In this document: positions 23,763-31,915 of the stretch, one piece after another
Layout of the letters: each line of letters begins with the position of its first letter
How positions within the stretch are numbered: position 1 is the first letter of the stretch
Origin: Methanobacterium sp. UBA353
Lineage (GTDB): Archaea; Methanobacteriota; Methanobacteria; Methanobacteriales; Methanobacteriaceae
Direction of reading: 5' to 3'
NCBI GenBank assembly: GCA_002496805.1
Contig: DALO01000015.1
Location: 64,370-104,239, forward strand
Length of the DNA stretch: 39,870 bases
Notes under the pieces: model-generated
The model's database searches: none
What the model saw: only the letters and a program-made list of their open reading frames with translations
What the model was told of the DNA's origin: nothing
Program-made: the position numbers and the translations under genes

Positions 23763-24323
23763 ATGGAAATGGACACACAAATGACTGTACACGATGCAAT
23801 GACTTCAAGTGTAATAACTGTAGATCCGGATACAAGTATAGCCCAAGCCGCGGCTATAATGAGTCAAAAAAGTATTGGAAGTCTCATTATTAAGAGCAAC
23901 TCTGAACCAGAAGGACTGGTCACTGAAAGCGATATTATAAGCAAAGTTGTATCTAAGGATATTCAGGCCAGCAAAATGACAGTTTCGGATGTCATGACAA
24001 AAAACCTCATTAAAATAGACCCTGGAAGCGACCTCAACGAGGCTGCTAGAATCATGGCAAAAAACAATATTCGAAGGCTGCCAGTGGTGAATAATGGAGT
24101 TCTTGTCGGTGTCTTAACCTCCACTGATGTGATGACAGTTTCACCAGAATTGACTGAGATACTGGTGGAAAACGCCAGGATGGAAAATCAGATTGATTAT
24201 TCTTCTAATGAAAAATCCGTACCTGGAACTTGTGAAGTTTGTGGAAATTATGTTGAATATCTCGATGAAGTGGATGGCAAGTACGTGTGTGAGGAGTGTA
24301 AGGACGAATTAGAAGGTGAATAA
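23763..24323 (+). CDS. Two-CBS-domain protein with C-terminal zinc ribbon
   Basis: Two CBS motifs (about residues 8-65 and 72-130; typical DAMTSSVITVDPDTSIAQAA and MAKNNIRRLPVV). A short zinc ribbon follows: C157xxC160 and C176xxC179 (CEVC...CEEC). CBS pairs usually bind adenosyl ligands such as AMP, ATP or SAM. The zinc ribbon could contact nucleic acid or protein. AGGAGG precedes the ATG. The gene starts a run of CBS genes and lies directly after queE, probably in the same transcript. The biological role is not known. Confidence 0.9.
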   Translation: MEMDTQMTVHDAMTSSVITVDPDTSIAQAAAIMSQKSIGSLIIKSNSEPEGLVTESDIISKVVSKDIQASKMTVSDVMTKNLIKIDPGSDLNEAARIMAKNNIRRLPVVNNGVLVGVLTSTDVMTVSPELTEILVENARMENQIDYSSNEKSVPGTCEVCGNYVEYLDEVDGKYVCEECKDELEGE

Positions 24324-24325
24324 TC

Positions 24326-25147
24326 TTGAACCCGGTGGGACAAATAATGACCCCGGATCCTGTCACCGTATCTGTGGACACCCATGTCACTAAAGTAAGG
24401 TCTGTTTTCCGGGAGTATGGATTCCGAACAATCCCTGTTGTATCTGGAGACCGTTTGGAAGGCATTATTACTCGTGGAGATATGTTAAATATTTCTTCAA
24501 CCAAATCCAACATAGATGCCAGGGGTATCATGGAACATCCCTTAGTGATAGCCACTCCGGAAATGGATATAACCTCCCTGATTAAGGAGGTCATGAATTC
24601 GGGCACGTTATACGCCCCGGTAGTGGAGTCCCAGAATGACATGCATCTGGTGGGAATAGTAACAGTAGCTGATATCATTACTAAATTACTTTACAATGGA
24701 TCATTACCTGATAATGAAGCCCTTGAAGGTATTATGAATTCTTCGGTTATCACTTGCAATCATGATGATCTAATTTCTCATGTTTGGAAGCGAATGGGTG
24801 ATTCAGGTGTATCTGGTCTTCCGGTGATTAAAAACAATAAAATTATAGGTATTATCACCAGAATGGACATTATCAAATCTGGTAACGTTCGAATTGGTCG
24901 TGAATCCAAATCTCATGAGACCAAAGGATCAGTTCTGGTGGAGAAAATCATGAAAACCCCTCCAGTTGTGGCCATAACCAGCACATCCATCCGTGAAGCC
25001 GCTGAAATATTATTGGAATATGATATTGGACGTCTGCCTATCGTGAAAAATCCAATATATGTTAAAAAAGAACCCCGAAGAGCTAAACAAGCCGATCTAA
25101 TTGGTATAGTTTCAAGGGAAGATATTTTATGGTCGTATCTCAACTGA
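24326..25147 (+). CDS. Four-CBS-domain protein (273 aa)
   Basis: Four CBS motifs in two pairs, recognisable by IMTPDPVTVSVDTHV, IMEHPLVIATPEMD, IMNSSVITCNHDDL and IMKTPPVVAITSTS, each followed by GIITRxDI-type strands. The start is a TTG at 24326 with AGGTGA six bases upstream; the gene overlaps nothing and begins two bases after the previous stop. No other domain is present. The protein probably senses an adenine nucleotide or SAM. Its target is unknown. Confidence 0.9.
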   Translation: MNPVGQIMTPDPVTVSVDTHVTKVRSVFREYGFRTIPVVSGDRLEGIITRGDMLNISSTKSNIDARGIMEHPLVIATPEMDITSLIKEVMNSGTLYAPVVESQNDMHLVGIVTVADIITKLLYNGSLPDNEALEGIMNSSVITCNHDDLISHVWKRMGDSGVSGLPVIKNNKIIGIITRMDIIKSGNVRIGRESKSHETKGSVLVEKIMKTPPVVAITSTSIREAAEILLEYDIGRLPIVKNPIYVKKEPRRAKQADLIGIVSREDILWSYLN

Positions 25148-25193
25148 TGTGCCCTACATCATTTAAATCCAAAGTGGGCGTTAAACTGTTTTT

Positions 25194-25215
25194 AGAGTAT
25201 TTAAAAAGCTATTAC
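25194..25215 (+). promoter_or_regulatory. Likely promoter of the second CBS group
   Basis: The TATA-like TATTTAAAAAG (25198-25208) lies in the only sizeable gap (129 bases) within the CBS run, about 70 bases ahead of the next gene. It suggests that genes from 25277 onward have their own transcript. Confidence 0.45.
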
Positions 25216-25276
25216 TATGGATCATATTGTTATAAAAAAATCAGTTCAAAGTTATTTCTTAAATAGAGGTGTATAG

Positions 25277-26218
25277 ATGAGAAAAAAAGAAACCATAAAC
25301 TTGGCGAAATCAATGGACCGTGGTTCATTAGAATTTGAGACCCACGCATCCCAACATGAGGGAGACGTGATGAGCATAGCAACTAAAAAGGTGGTAACCG
25401 CACCTCAAACAGCCACAATTAAGGAAGCAGCTGAAAGAATGGTGAAAAATAAGTTCAGAAGACTTCCAATAACTGATCCTGGCAGTGAAAAGCTTCTGGG
25501 AATAGTTACCTCCATGGACATTCTGGACTTTTTAGGAGGTGGGGATAAATATAAGATTCTCGAGAAAAAACACCATGATAACTTCCCCGCAGCCGTAAAT
25601 GAACCTGTTAAGATGATAATGACTCGTGACGTTGAAACCATCAACACCAAAGACTCCATAAACACTGCAGTGGCTAAAATGACAACTAAAGGAATTGGAG
25701 CCCTTCCAATAGTAGACTCTGAACATAAAATTGCAGGAATAGTTTCTGAAAGAGATTTTGTACTTCTGATGGCAGGAGTACTTAATGATGAGCTGGTTAG
25801 TGACCACATGCAAAAAAATGTAATTACAACCACCCCGGGAACACGTATCGAAGGAGCATCCAAGATCATGGTTAGGAACAAACTTCGCAGAATCCCGGTT
25901 GTGGGTGAAGAGCGTAAAACACCCCACCCCGAGAAAGAAAAAATTGTGGGCATTGTCACAGCAACTGATATACTGGAATTCCTGGGTAAAAACAGCGCCT
26001 TCGAGCACATGATAACCAACAGTGCTGAAGAAATTCTCAACACAACCATAACCGAAATAATGGAATCAGAAGTGATCACCGCCAATGTCATGAGTCACCT
26101 GGGAGATGTATGTGATTTAATGGAAGATAAAGGAATTGGAGGACTCCCAGTTGTACAAAATAGTAATTTAAAAGGAATTATTACCGAAAGTGATATATTA
26201 AAAGCCATAATTTCATAG
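25277..26218 (+). CDS. Four-CBS-domain protein (313 aa)
   Basis: After a charged N-terminal stretch of about 30 residues come four CBS motifs: VMSIATKKVVTAPQ, MIMTRDVETINTKDS, HMQKNVITTTPGTR and IMESEVITANVMSH. Each has the RRLPI/RRIPV or GGLPVV strand and the GIVT...DIL strand of the family. The ATG at 25277 follows GAGGTGT. A long antisense frame inside (25405-26091) is a shadow of this repetitive gene. Ligand and partner are unknown. Confidence 0.9.
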   Translation: MRKKETINLAKSMDRGSLEFETHASQHEGDVMSIATKKVVTAPQTATIKEAAERMVKNKFRRLPITDPGSEKLLGIVTSMDILDFLGGGDKYKILEKKHHDNFPAAVNEPVKMIMTRDVETINTKDSINTAVAKMTTKGIGALPIVDSEHKIAGIVSERDFVLLMAGVLNDELVSDHMQKNVITTTPGTRIEGASKIMVRNKLRRIPVVGEERKTPHPEKEKIVGIVTATDILEFLGKNSAFEHMITNSAEEILNTTITEIMESEVITANVMSHLGDVCDLMEDKGIGGLPVVQNSNLKGIITESDILKAIIS

Positions 26219-26253
26219 TTATGGTTAATAAAAAATTTTCAGGGGCGAGTAGC

Positions 26254-27096
26254 ATGATGAAGATCGAGGATGTAATGAACGAGGATGTAATATTAGTCAA
26301 AGAAAATGAACAAGTAAGTCACGCCCGAAACCTCATGCTCAAACACGGTTACAGCCGTATTTTAGTGGTTGACCAAGAAGGTAAACCAGTGGGCATCCTA
26401 ACTGAAAAAGATTTAATAAGAAAAATGAGGGCCAATGGACCACAATGGAAAAGGAGACCTATAGATAAGATATCAATCCGCAGAGTAATGACACCCCACC
26501 CAATAACCATAACTCCTTTCCGAGAATTAAGGGAAGCAGTTGAGCAAATGATCAAAAACAAAATAAGCTCCCTTCCAGTTGTAGACAATGGGGAATTAGT
26601 AGGAATAATAACCAAAAGTGACCTAATGGACTTTTACAGCCAAAAATTCACCAAAAAATGGAAAGTATCCCAACTCATGACCAGTGAAGTAGTGACTGTA
26701 AATGAGAACCACAGTATAGGTCATGTTATTAGCATAATGGAAGATCATAAAATTGGTAAAGTTATAGTAATGAGGGATAACGGGCCTGTTGGAATAATAA
26801 CATCTGGAAACATTTCATTTGCCAATGTAGAAGATCCTGAAACTGGTGTTAGCCTAGAAAAAATAGCATTCCTGCACAATGTCGAGGGTCAGGAGAAAAA
26901 AAATGTTAGGGAAGTGTCAATGGTTACGGCAGGGGACATCATGACGACTGACCTTATTACAATAAGTCCCGATGAAGACGCATCTAACGCAGCAAATGTT
27001 ATGATAAATAATGATCTCAGTGGTATTCCAGTTTTGAATGAAGATGAATTAGTAGGAATTATCACAAAAACTGACATTATCAAAGGAATACAATAA
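26254..27096 (+). CDS. Four-CBS-domain protein (280 aa)
   Basis: Four CBS motifs begin at VMNEDVILVKENEQ, VMTPHPITITPFRE, LMTSEVVTVNENHS and IMTTDLITISPDED. The start chosen is ATG 26254 (with ATG 26257 behind it) because AGGGGCGA lies just upstream and the protein then begins at the first CBS motif. An in-frame ATG at 26221 has no ribosome site and adds 11 unrelated residues. The gap to the previous gene is short, so one transcript is likely. Confidence 0.9.
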   Translation: MMKIEDVMNEDVILVKENEQVSHARNLMLKHGYSRILVVDQEGKPVGILTEKDLIRKMRANGPQWKRRPIDKISIRRVMTPHPITITPFRELREAVEQMIKNKISSLPVVDNGELVGIITKSDLMDFYSQKFTKKWKVSQLMTSEVVTVNENHSIGHVISIMEDHKIGKVIVMRDNGPVGIITSGNISFANVEDPETGVSLEKIAFLHNVEGQEKKNVREVSMVTAGDIMTTDLITISPDEDASNAANVMINNDLSGIPVLNEDELVGIITKTDIIKGIQ

Positions 27097-27114
27097 ATAA
27101 AGGGGATAATAAAA

Positions 27115-27933
27115 ATGCATGTCAAAAATATAATGGCGAAAGATGTTGTAGTGGTTGATAAAGACCAGAACATTCATGACGCATTTAAATTAATGAAAAA
27201 ACACAAAATATCCCGACTACCAGTTATAAACACCAACCAAAATCATCAAAAAGAAATTGTGGGTATAATAACCGAAAAAGATATTGCACTAAGGCTAGGA
27301 TCATCAAAATATGGTAATTTGGCACCTTCACACTTCTATGTGTCCACTGTGATGACTCCTCAACCCTTAATTGCCGAACCCAACCAAACCCTGTCAACAA
27401 CCGCTGAAACTATGTTGGAAAATGGTATTGGTGGATTAATTGTAGTTGAATCTGGAGACATAGTGGGAATGGTCACCAAAAGTGACTTCCTAGAAACATG
27501 CCAAGGAAAGCCTTTCAACGAAATCCCAGTGAACGAAAGGATGAACAAAGATTTAACAACCATCGAACCACAGGACAGGCTGGTGCATGCTAGAAGGATC
27601 ATAATTGATAAAAAAATTGGCAGAATCCCGGTAACTGAAAACGGCCAACTCCAGGGAATGATTACAGCCAAGGACATAGCCCTGGCAATGATGTCATTCC
27701 GTAAAGTAGTTCCAGACAAGTACAAACCTGCCAGGATACGTAACTTGCTGGTGGAGGATGTCATGGTTCAAAACGTTAAAACCATATCTGAAGAAACTCC
27801 AGTATCCGAAGCAGCAATGATCATGTTAGATAATAATTTCAGTGGACTTCCAGTGGCCAATGATCAAGGCATGACCGGGATAATCACCAAAACCGACTTT
27901 TTGAAGTTGATAGTGGAACTGGAAAAAGTCTAA
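27115..27933 (+). CDS. Four-CBS-domain protein (272 aa)
   Basis: Four CBS motifs start at IMAKDVVVVDKDQN, VMTPQPLIAEPNQT, RMNKDLTTIEPQDR and VMVQNVKTISEETP. The second and third motifs are separated by a longer linker than in the neighbours. The ATG at 27115 follows AAGGGGATAAT, a usable ribosome site, 18 bases after the previous stop. It is the last gene of the run; a hairpin terminator follows. Confidence 0.9.
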   Translation: MHVKNIMAKDVVVVDKDQNIHDAFKLMKKHKISRLPVINTNQNHQKEIVGIITEKDIALRLGSSKYGNLAPSHFYVSTVMTPQPLIAEPNQTLSTTAETMLENGIGGLIVVESGDIVGMVTKSDFLETCQGKPFNEIPVNERMNKDLTTIEPQDRLVHARRIIIDKKIGRIPVTENGQLQGMITAKDIALAMMSFRKVVPDKYKPARIRNLLVEDVMVQNVKTISEETPVSEAAMIMLDNNFSGLPVANDQGMTGIITKTDFLKLIVELEKV

Positions 27934-27956
27934 AAAAAAAATAATTCCAATAGAGA

Positions 27957-27990
27957 TATAGGGGCTTATCCCACCCCTTTTACTTTTTTT
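27957..27990 (+). terminator. Terminator after the CBS gene run
   Basis: AGGGG and CCCCT form a five-base-pair stem around the loop CTTATCCCA, followed by TTTTACTTTTTTT. It separates the CBS genes from the RNA ligase gene. Confidence 0.6.
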
Positions 27991-28020
27991 AAAATAGATA
28001 TGAAAATTTAAGACAATATT

Positions 28021-29169
28021 ATGCGAAAAGAAAACATCCCTCCTCTACTAACTCATGAAAAGCTTCCAAAACTCCTGAACATATCTTCTCAGAAATTAGA
28101 AGAATCATACTGGAAGGGAATTATAAAAAATTACCAGAAACATGATCTGGAAGCAATCCAATTCAAAAAAGATTTAGGGCCAGTGGAATCCGGGACAATG
28201 GTAATTGGCGGGGAGACTATTCATATTATCAGAGGTTTCCCAAAGATTAGAAGAGCACTCCTGCTACAACCAGCATTGAATAAACATTTTTCTAAAGAAG
28301 TAGCTGTTGAAGAGAAGATGAATGGCTACAACGTCCGCATAGCCCAGATAGATCAACAAATAATTGCCTTAACCAGGGGAGGCTATATTTGTCCTTACAC
28401 CACCCGTAAAGCAACAGAAATACTAGATTTAGATGATTTTTTCCAAAATAATCCGGAAATGGTGATATGTGGAGAAATGGTGGGCACGTTAAATCCATAC
28501 GTATCTCATTATTATCCTGAGGTGGGAAAACTGGGTTTCAGAATCTTCGATTTAAGGGAAAAACAAAGCAACACTCCACTTACTGTGATGGATAAAAGAA
28601 AATTACTTAAAGAATATGGACTGGAACCAGTGCATCTTATGGGGATATTTCCAGTTGATGAAGCCCCTGAAAAGATCATGGGGATTGTCAGAGATTTAGG
28701 TGTTAATAATAGGGAGGGAGTGGTCATGAAAGATCCAATGATGCAGTTGGAACCTTTAAAATACACTTCATCTCAGGCACAAGCATTAGAACTGGAATAT
28801 GCTTTGAGTTATCCCTTTGATTTGGCCCAAGCTTTTCTTTTCAGCAGGATCATTCGGGAAGGATTCCAAGCCTATGAAATGGCTGAATCTACAGATGAAC
28901 TCTCAGAAAGGGCGTTCAGGATGGGTGAATCAATACTTTATCCCATGCTGGAAACAATTAAAAGAGTTGAAAAAGGAGAAGTAGCAGCCGAAGATCTGGT
29001 AATTGAAGTGGGAAATGAGAATGAAGCTGAGGAATTTATCCGCCATCTCCGGGATTTGAAGGTGATGGCTAAATTAGTGGAGATCAAAGATGGTAAAGCA
29101 GTTATAAGGAGAATACACCAGTCCACCAATGATCGGGTAAAAAATTATCTCCACGGTGGATTATATTAA
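28021..29169 (+). CDS. ATP-dependent RNA ligase, archaeal Rnl3 / Pab1020 type
   Basis: A 382-residue nucleotidyltransferase that joins RNA ends in an ATP-dependent manner, often making circles from single-stranded substrates. Motif I is EEKMNGYNVR with lysine nucleophile K99, corresponding to the lysine described in the Methanothermobacter enzyme. Motif IV is present as REGVVMKDP, preceded by the motif IIIa-type segment GFRIFDL. The length equals the family standard, and the C-terminal dimerisation region (about 250-382) is complete. The ATG at 28021 has no clear ribosome site. Location between CBS genes and prephenate dehydratase matches related methanogens to my memory. The physiological RNA substrate is not established. 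Confidence 0.93.
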   Translation: MRKENIPPLLTHEKLPKLLNISSQKLEESYWKGIIKNYQKHDLEAIQFKKDLGPVESGTMVIGGETIHIIRGFPKIRRALLLQPALNKHFSKEVAVEEKMNGYNVRIAQIDQQIIALTRGGYICPYTTRKATEILDLDDFFQNNPEMVICGEMVGTLNPYVSHYYPEVGKLGFRIFDLREKQSNTPLTVMDKRKLLKEYGLEPVHLMGIFPVDEAPEKIMGIVRDLGVNNREGVVMKDPMMQLEPLKYTSSQAQALELEYALSYPFDLAQAFLFSRIIREGFQAYEMAESTDELSERAFRMGESILYPMLETIKRVEKGEVAAEDLVIEVGNENEAEEFIRHLRDLKVMAKLVEIKDGKAVIRRIHQSTNDRVKNYLHGGLY

Positions 29170-29199
29170 CCACTAATTTAATATTACTCTCATATCTTT

Positions 29200-29304
29200 C
29201 AAGCTGATCATCCAGAACAATATAATGGGAATTTTCAAGTTGATCAATTAAAACAATGTATGGGAATTTTCAAGTTGGTCAATCAAAACAATTATATGGG
29301 AATT
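29200..29304 (+). repeat. Three tandem imperfect 35-bp repeats in the pheA leader
   Basis: Three units start at 29200 (CAAGCTGATCA), 29236 (CAAGTTGATCAA) and 29271 (CAAGTTGGTCAA), with lengths about 36, 35 and 34. Each continues with an A-rich AACAAT stretch and ends in ATGGGAATT. The array ends six bases before the pheA start codon, so it forms nearly the whole leader. It may be a tandem regulator-binding site, an RNA element, or relics of short upstream ORFs. Confidence 0.75.
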
Positions 29305-29313
29305 ATACTATGA
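29260..29313 (+). promoter_or_regulatory. Short upstream ORF overlapping the pheA start
   Basis: ATG at 29260 opens a 17-codon frame (MGIFKLVNQNNYMGIIL) whose TGA overlaps the pheA ATG as ATGA. The overlap would allow coupled translation. An equivalent frame in the preceding repeat unit stops after eight codons. Whether either is translated is unknown. Confidence 0.35.
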
Positions 29314-30119
29314 AAATCGGTTTTTTTGGCCCTGCAGGGACTTTCACTGAAGAAGCAGCATCCACTATAAGGGGAGAACTGGTACCATATGGCACTATAC
29401 CTGAAGTATTCCACGCAGTTCACATAGGGGAAGTTGATATTGGTGTTGTTCCTATTGAAAATTCCATTGAAGGTTCAGTTGGTGTTACCTTAGACCTTCT
29501 AGCCCATCAATATCTCCTGAAAATAAAAGGTGAAATAATAATCCCCATTAGTCTTAACCTATTAATTAACTTGAAAACAGATTTAAATGATGTGAAATTA
29601 GTTTATTCTCATTACCAGCCATTATCTCAGTGTAGGATGTTTTTAGAGAAAATGGGAGTTAGAACACAAGCTACAAGAAGCACTGCTGAAGCATCAGAGA
29701 TAATAAAAGACAAAAAAAATGTGGCTGCCATTGGAACTCGTAGAGCAGCAACTTTGTATGGGCTTAAAATTGCTGCTGAAGATATCCAGGACCATGAAAG
29801 TAACATGACTCGATTTGTGGTGATTGATCATGAGGACCATGTCCCCACTGGCAGGGACAAAACATCTTTGGTTTTATGTTTATCTAACGACCGTCCCGGT
29901 GGTCTTTACGATATATTGGGTGAATTTGCCAGGGAGAAAATTAATTTAACCAAGATAGAATCCAGACCATCAAAGGAAAAACTGGGAAGTTACATCTTTT
30001 TTGTGGATTTAGAGGGCCATCATAAGGATTTAAAAGTTATGAATGTTATAAATAGGATAAGATCAAAGGTAGGATACATAAAGATTTTGGGATCATATCC
30101 TCAAGAAGGAGATGATTAA
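29310..30119 (+). CDS. pheA: Prephenate dehydratase
   Basis: Converts prephenate to phenylpyruvate for phenylalanine synthesis. 269 residues from the ATG at 29310, where the conserved start MKIGFFGPAGTFTEEAA begins. A longer frame from 29256 runs through the repeats and was rejected. The catalytic domain shows VVPIENSIEGSVGVTLDLL and the TRF motif (SNMTRFVVI). The C-terminal ACT domain (TSLVLCLSNDRPGGLYDILG ... KIESRPSKEK, with the ESRP motif) should give feedback inhibition by phenylalanine. There is no chorismate mutase part. The stop overlaps the start of the next gene by eight bases. Confidence 0.95.
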   Translation: MKIGFFGPAGTFTEEAASTIRGELVPYGTIPEVFHAVHIGEVDIGVVPIENSIEGSVGVTLDLLAHQYLLKIKGEIIIPISLNLLINLKTDLNDVKLVYSHYQPLSQCRMFLEKMGVRTQATRSTAEASEIIKDKKNVAAIGTRRAATLYGLKIAAEDIQDHESNMTRFVVIDHEDHVPTGRDKTSLVLCLSNDRPGGLYDILGEFAREKINLTKIESRPSKEKLGSYIFFVDLEGHHKDLKVMNVINRIRSKVGYIKILGSYPQEGDD

Positions 30120-30738
30120 AATAACTTCAGATAGAAAAAAGCTCAATAAAGAGTTACAAGAGCTTGAAAATGATTATAACCTTGGTAATATTTCCAAAAA
30201 GGAATATTTCTCCCGAAAAAGAGACTTAGGTCATGAATTGGAAACCCTGCAAGTAGCAGAAAGAGTGCGCAGGATGCAGGGAAGAATGGGATCTGAAAAA
30301 ACTCTGGATCACTGGTCAGACCAAGAAAATGAAAGAAAAAAATTGGCTGAAGAAGCAGAAAAAGAGGAAATGCTTAAAAAATATATTACCAATCCTAATT
30401 CCATTAAAGGTAAACAAATACACACCAAAGGATGGTTGGGTAAGAGGGCCAAGATTAGTTTAATTGCCTTTATTGCCCTGGCATTTATTGTGGGAACATC
30501 TATGGGATCCCTGTTCATCAACGAACCATCTGAAGTGTCTTCAGCTTTTATGCTGGTTAATGACAGTGCATTCCCCCCTGTAGCCAATAACACCACTACT
30601 CTTACAATTAATTACACTTCTACCATTAATCATACTCCAACTACCCCAACAAATCCCCAAACACCTGACCCTAAACCTGACCCTAAACCTAAACCCAAAC
30701 CTGACCCTAAACCTGACCCTAACGGGACAAGCACTTGA
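30112..30738 (+). CDS. Membrane protein with coiled coil and Pro-Lys-Asp tail
   Basis: 208 residues in three parts: a charged, coiled-coil N-terminal region (about 1-95; KKLNKELQELENDYNLGNIS), one membrane helix (about 111-134; ISLIAFIALAFIVGTSMGSL), and an outer part rich in Thr/Asn that ends in repeated PDPKPDPKPKPKPDPKPD. The tail resembles wall-spanning extensions of surface proteins in pseudomurein-bearing methanogens. The start overlaps pheA by eight bases, implying coupling, yet no metabolic link is obvious. Its function is unknown. Confidence 0.75.
   Translation: MIKITSDRKKLNKELQELENDYNLGNISKKEYFSRKRDLGHELETLQVAERVRRMQGRMGSEKTLDHWSDQENERKKLAEEAEKEEMLKKYITNPNSIKGKQIHTKGWLGKRAKISLIAFIALAFIVGTSMGSLFINEPSEVSSAFMLVNDSAFPPVANNTTTLTINYTSTINHTPTTPTNPQTPDPKPDPKPKPKPDPKPDPNGTST
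30664..30720 (+). repeat. Coding repeat CCTGACCCTAAA
   Basis: Hexamer-type repeats CCTGAC/CCTAAA run through the end of the preceding gene and encode its PDPK tail. Such repeats can change length by slippage. They are not an independent element. Confidence 0.8.
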
Positions 30739-30772
30739 ATCAAATCATGGACTGGCATAATCATAGTTCATA

Positions 30773-30800
30773 CTAGGGAGTTAGTCCTCGATTTTTTTTT
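30773..30800 (+). terminator. Hairpin and T-run after the pheA operon
   Basis: AGGGA and TCCT pair around a short loop (GTTAG), followed within three bases by nine T. It ends the pheA/membrane protein transcript. Confidence 0.6.
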
Positions 30801-30927
30801 AAAAATGAAATTAAAAATAGATTAATATAAAATTAACAACAATGAGTGTTTAAAAAGCAATGTAATCAAACGATTTGAAGATTAGTATAATAATTAGTTT
30901 TTATCAATAGAGTAATAAGGTGTTTAT

Positions 30928-31458
30928 ATGAATAAAATTCTCCCATTTATCTTATTTGCCATCTTCATGGTGGTCCTGGTTTCAGGATGCGTCAATGATG
31001 GAAAAACAAACCAGACCAACAATTTCACCAAATCAGGCATATTCTTCCAGTACCCCAGTTCTTGGGGAATGGCAAAGGTCAATTCAACTGGAGGGATCGC
31101 TGCTGTGGGAGATCCCACGACTATAGTCAATGAAAAACCCACCACTTCAGTGATCATCCAGAAGTACAATAACACTAATCATTACAACCTTCAAACAGCT
31201 TATGAACAGAACTATTTAAAATTCTTCAACAACACAGGTAAAACCAAGGTTTCAGTGGGAAATTTCACTCTAAACAATGCCCAAGCATATGAAACTGTTT
31301 ACACATCTTCAGAATCAGGTTTGAAGAAGAAATATCGGGCAGTATGGTTGCAAGAAGGTGGAAACATCTACGTAATACTTGGCAGTGCTAAAGTAGAAGA
31401 TTATGATGGTCAAAATGCAAATTTTGACTTAGTAATAAACACTTTCCGATTATCCTAG
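30928..31458 (+). CDS. PsbP-like lipoprotein
   Basis: 176 residues with a lipoprotein signal: MNKILPFILFAIFMVVLVSG then C21 (lipobox VSGC). The mature part contains FFQYPSSWGMAKVN (PsbP/DUF1795-like strand pattern with the YPxxW motif), TSVIIQKYNN and a final VINTFRL, typical of small methanogen surface proteins with a PsbP-type fold. It is probably anchored on the outside of the cytoplasmic membrane. The function is unknown. TATA-like TTAATATAAAAT lies upstream at about 30821-30832, and a weak ribosome site AAGGTG precedes the ATG. Confidence 0.82.
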   Translation: MNKILPFILFAIFMVVLVSGCVNDGKTNQTNNFTKSGIFFQYPSSWGMAKVNSTGGIAAVGDPTTIVNEKPTTSVIIQKYNNTNHYNLQTAYEQNYLKFFNNTGKTKVSVGNFTLNNAQAYETVYTSSESGLKKKYRAVWLQEGGNIYVILGSAKVEDYDGQNANFDLVINTFRLS

Positions 31459-31915
31459 TGAAACAGGATATATCTTCTATAATCCTTCATTTTTTTGTTT
31501 TAATCATTTAATCGTCTTATTTTTTATTATAAAGAGAAGTATTCTATTTAACTAGAAGTAATGTATTTATGCAAAAATTTTATATGTTAAACTTGAGACA
31601 CTATAACTGATATTATCTTCACAGGGCAGAATAGTGGACGGAAAGTCAATAAATCTGCTTTTATTTTATTGAATCCTGGGGGATAATTCAATTCGCCTTC
31701 ATGTGAAATCCGAAATTTTAGGTTGTATACCATTTAAATTAGTTTAAAGCTTAATTATTATCATCAAATGATACGGACAATTTGAATACCTATAAATTTC
31801 AACTGGATTGGTAGAAATATAATGAAACAAGTTGTGTGAAGGTTTATAATACTTCATTGTGTCCTAAGTGACCTTTAAGATTATCCACATAATATATAAT
31901 AAGGAGGAATTGAGA
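31459..31915. other. Gene-free region, possible non-coding RNA
   Basis: There is no credible protein gene in these 457 bases. A TATA-like TTTTATATG (about 31578) is followed by a segment of higher G+C (31620-31730, e.g. AGGGCAGAATAGTGGACGG and GAATCCTGGGGGAT) that could be a small RNA. A second TATA-like TTTATAATAC (31843-31852) fits the promoter of the KH-domain gene. The RNA idea rests only on composition. Confidence 0.35.

Noticed and set aside
25405..26091. 228-codon minus-strand frame
   Set aside because: It is antisense to a clear four-CBS gene; its hydrophobic, Ser/Ile-rich composition is what antisense of CBS codons gives.
29256..29309. Upstream extension of pheA
   Set aside because: It runs through the 35-bp repeats and does not match the family; the conserved protein starts at 29310.
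30664..30720. Short-period repeat that might suggest CRISPR or a satellite
   Set aside because: It is in frame and encodes the PDPK tail; there are no spacers.
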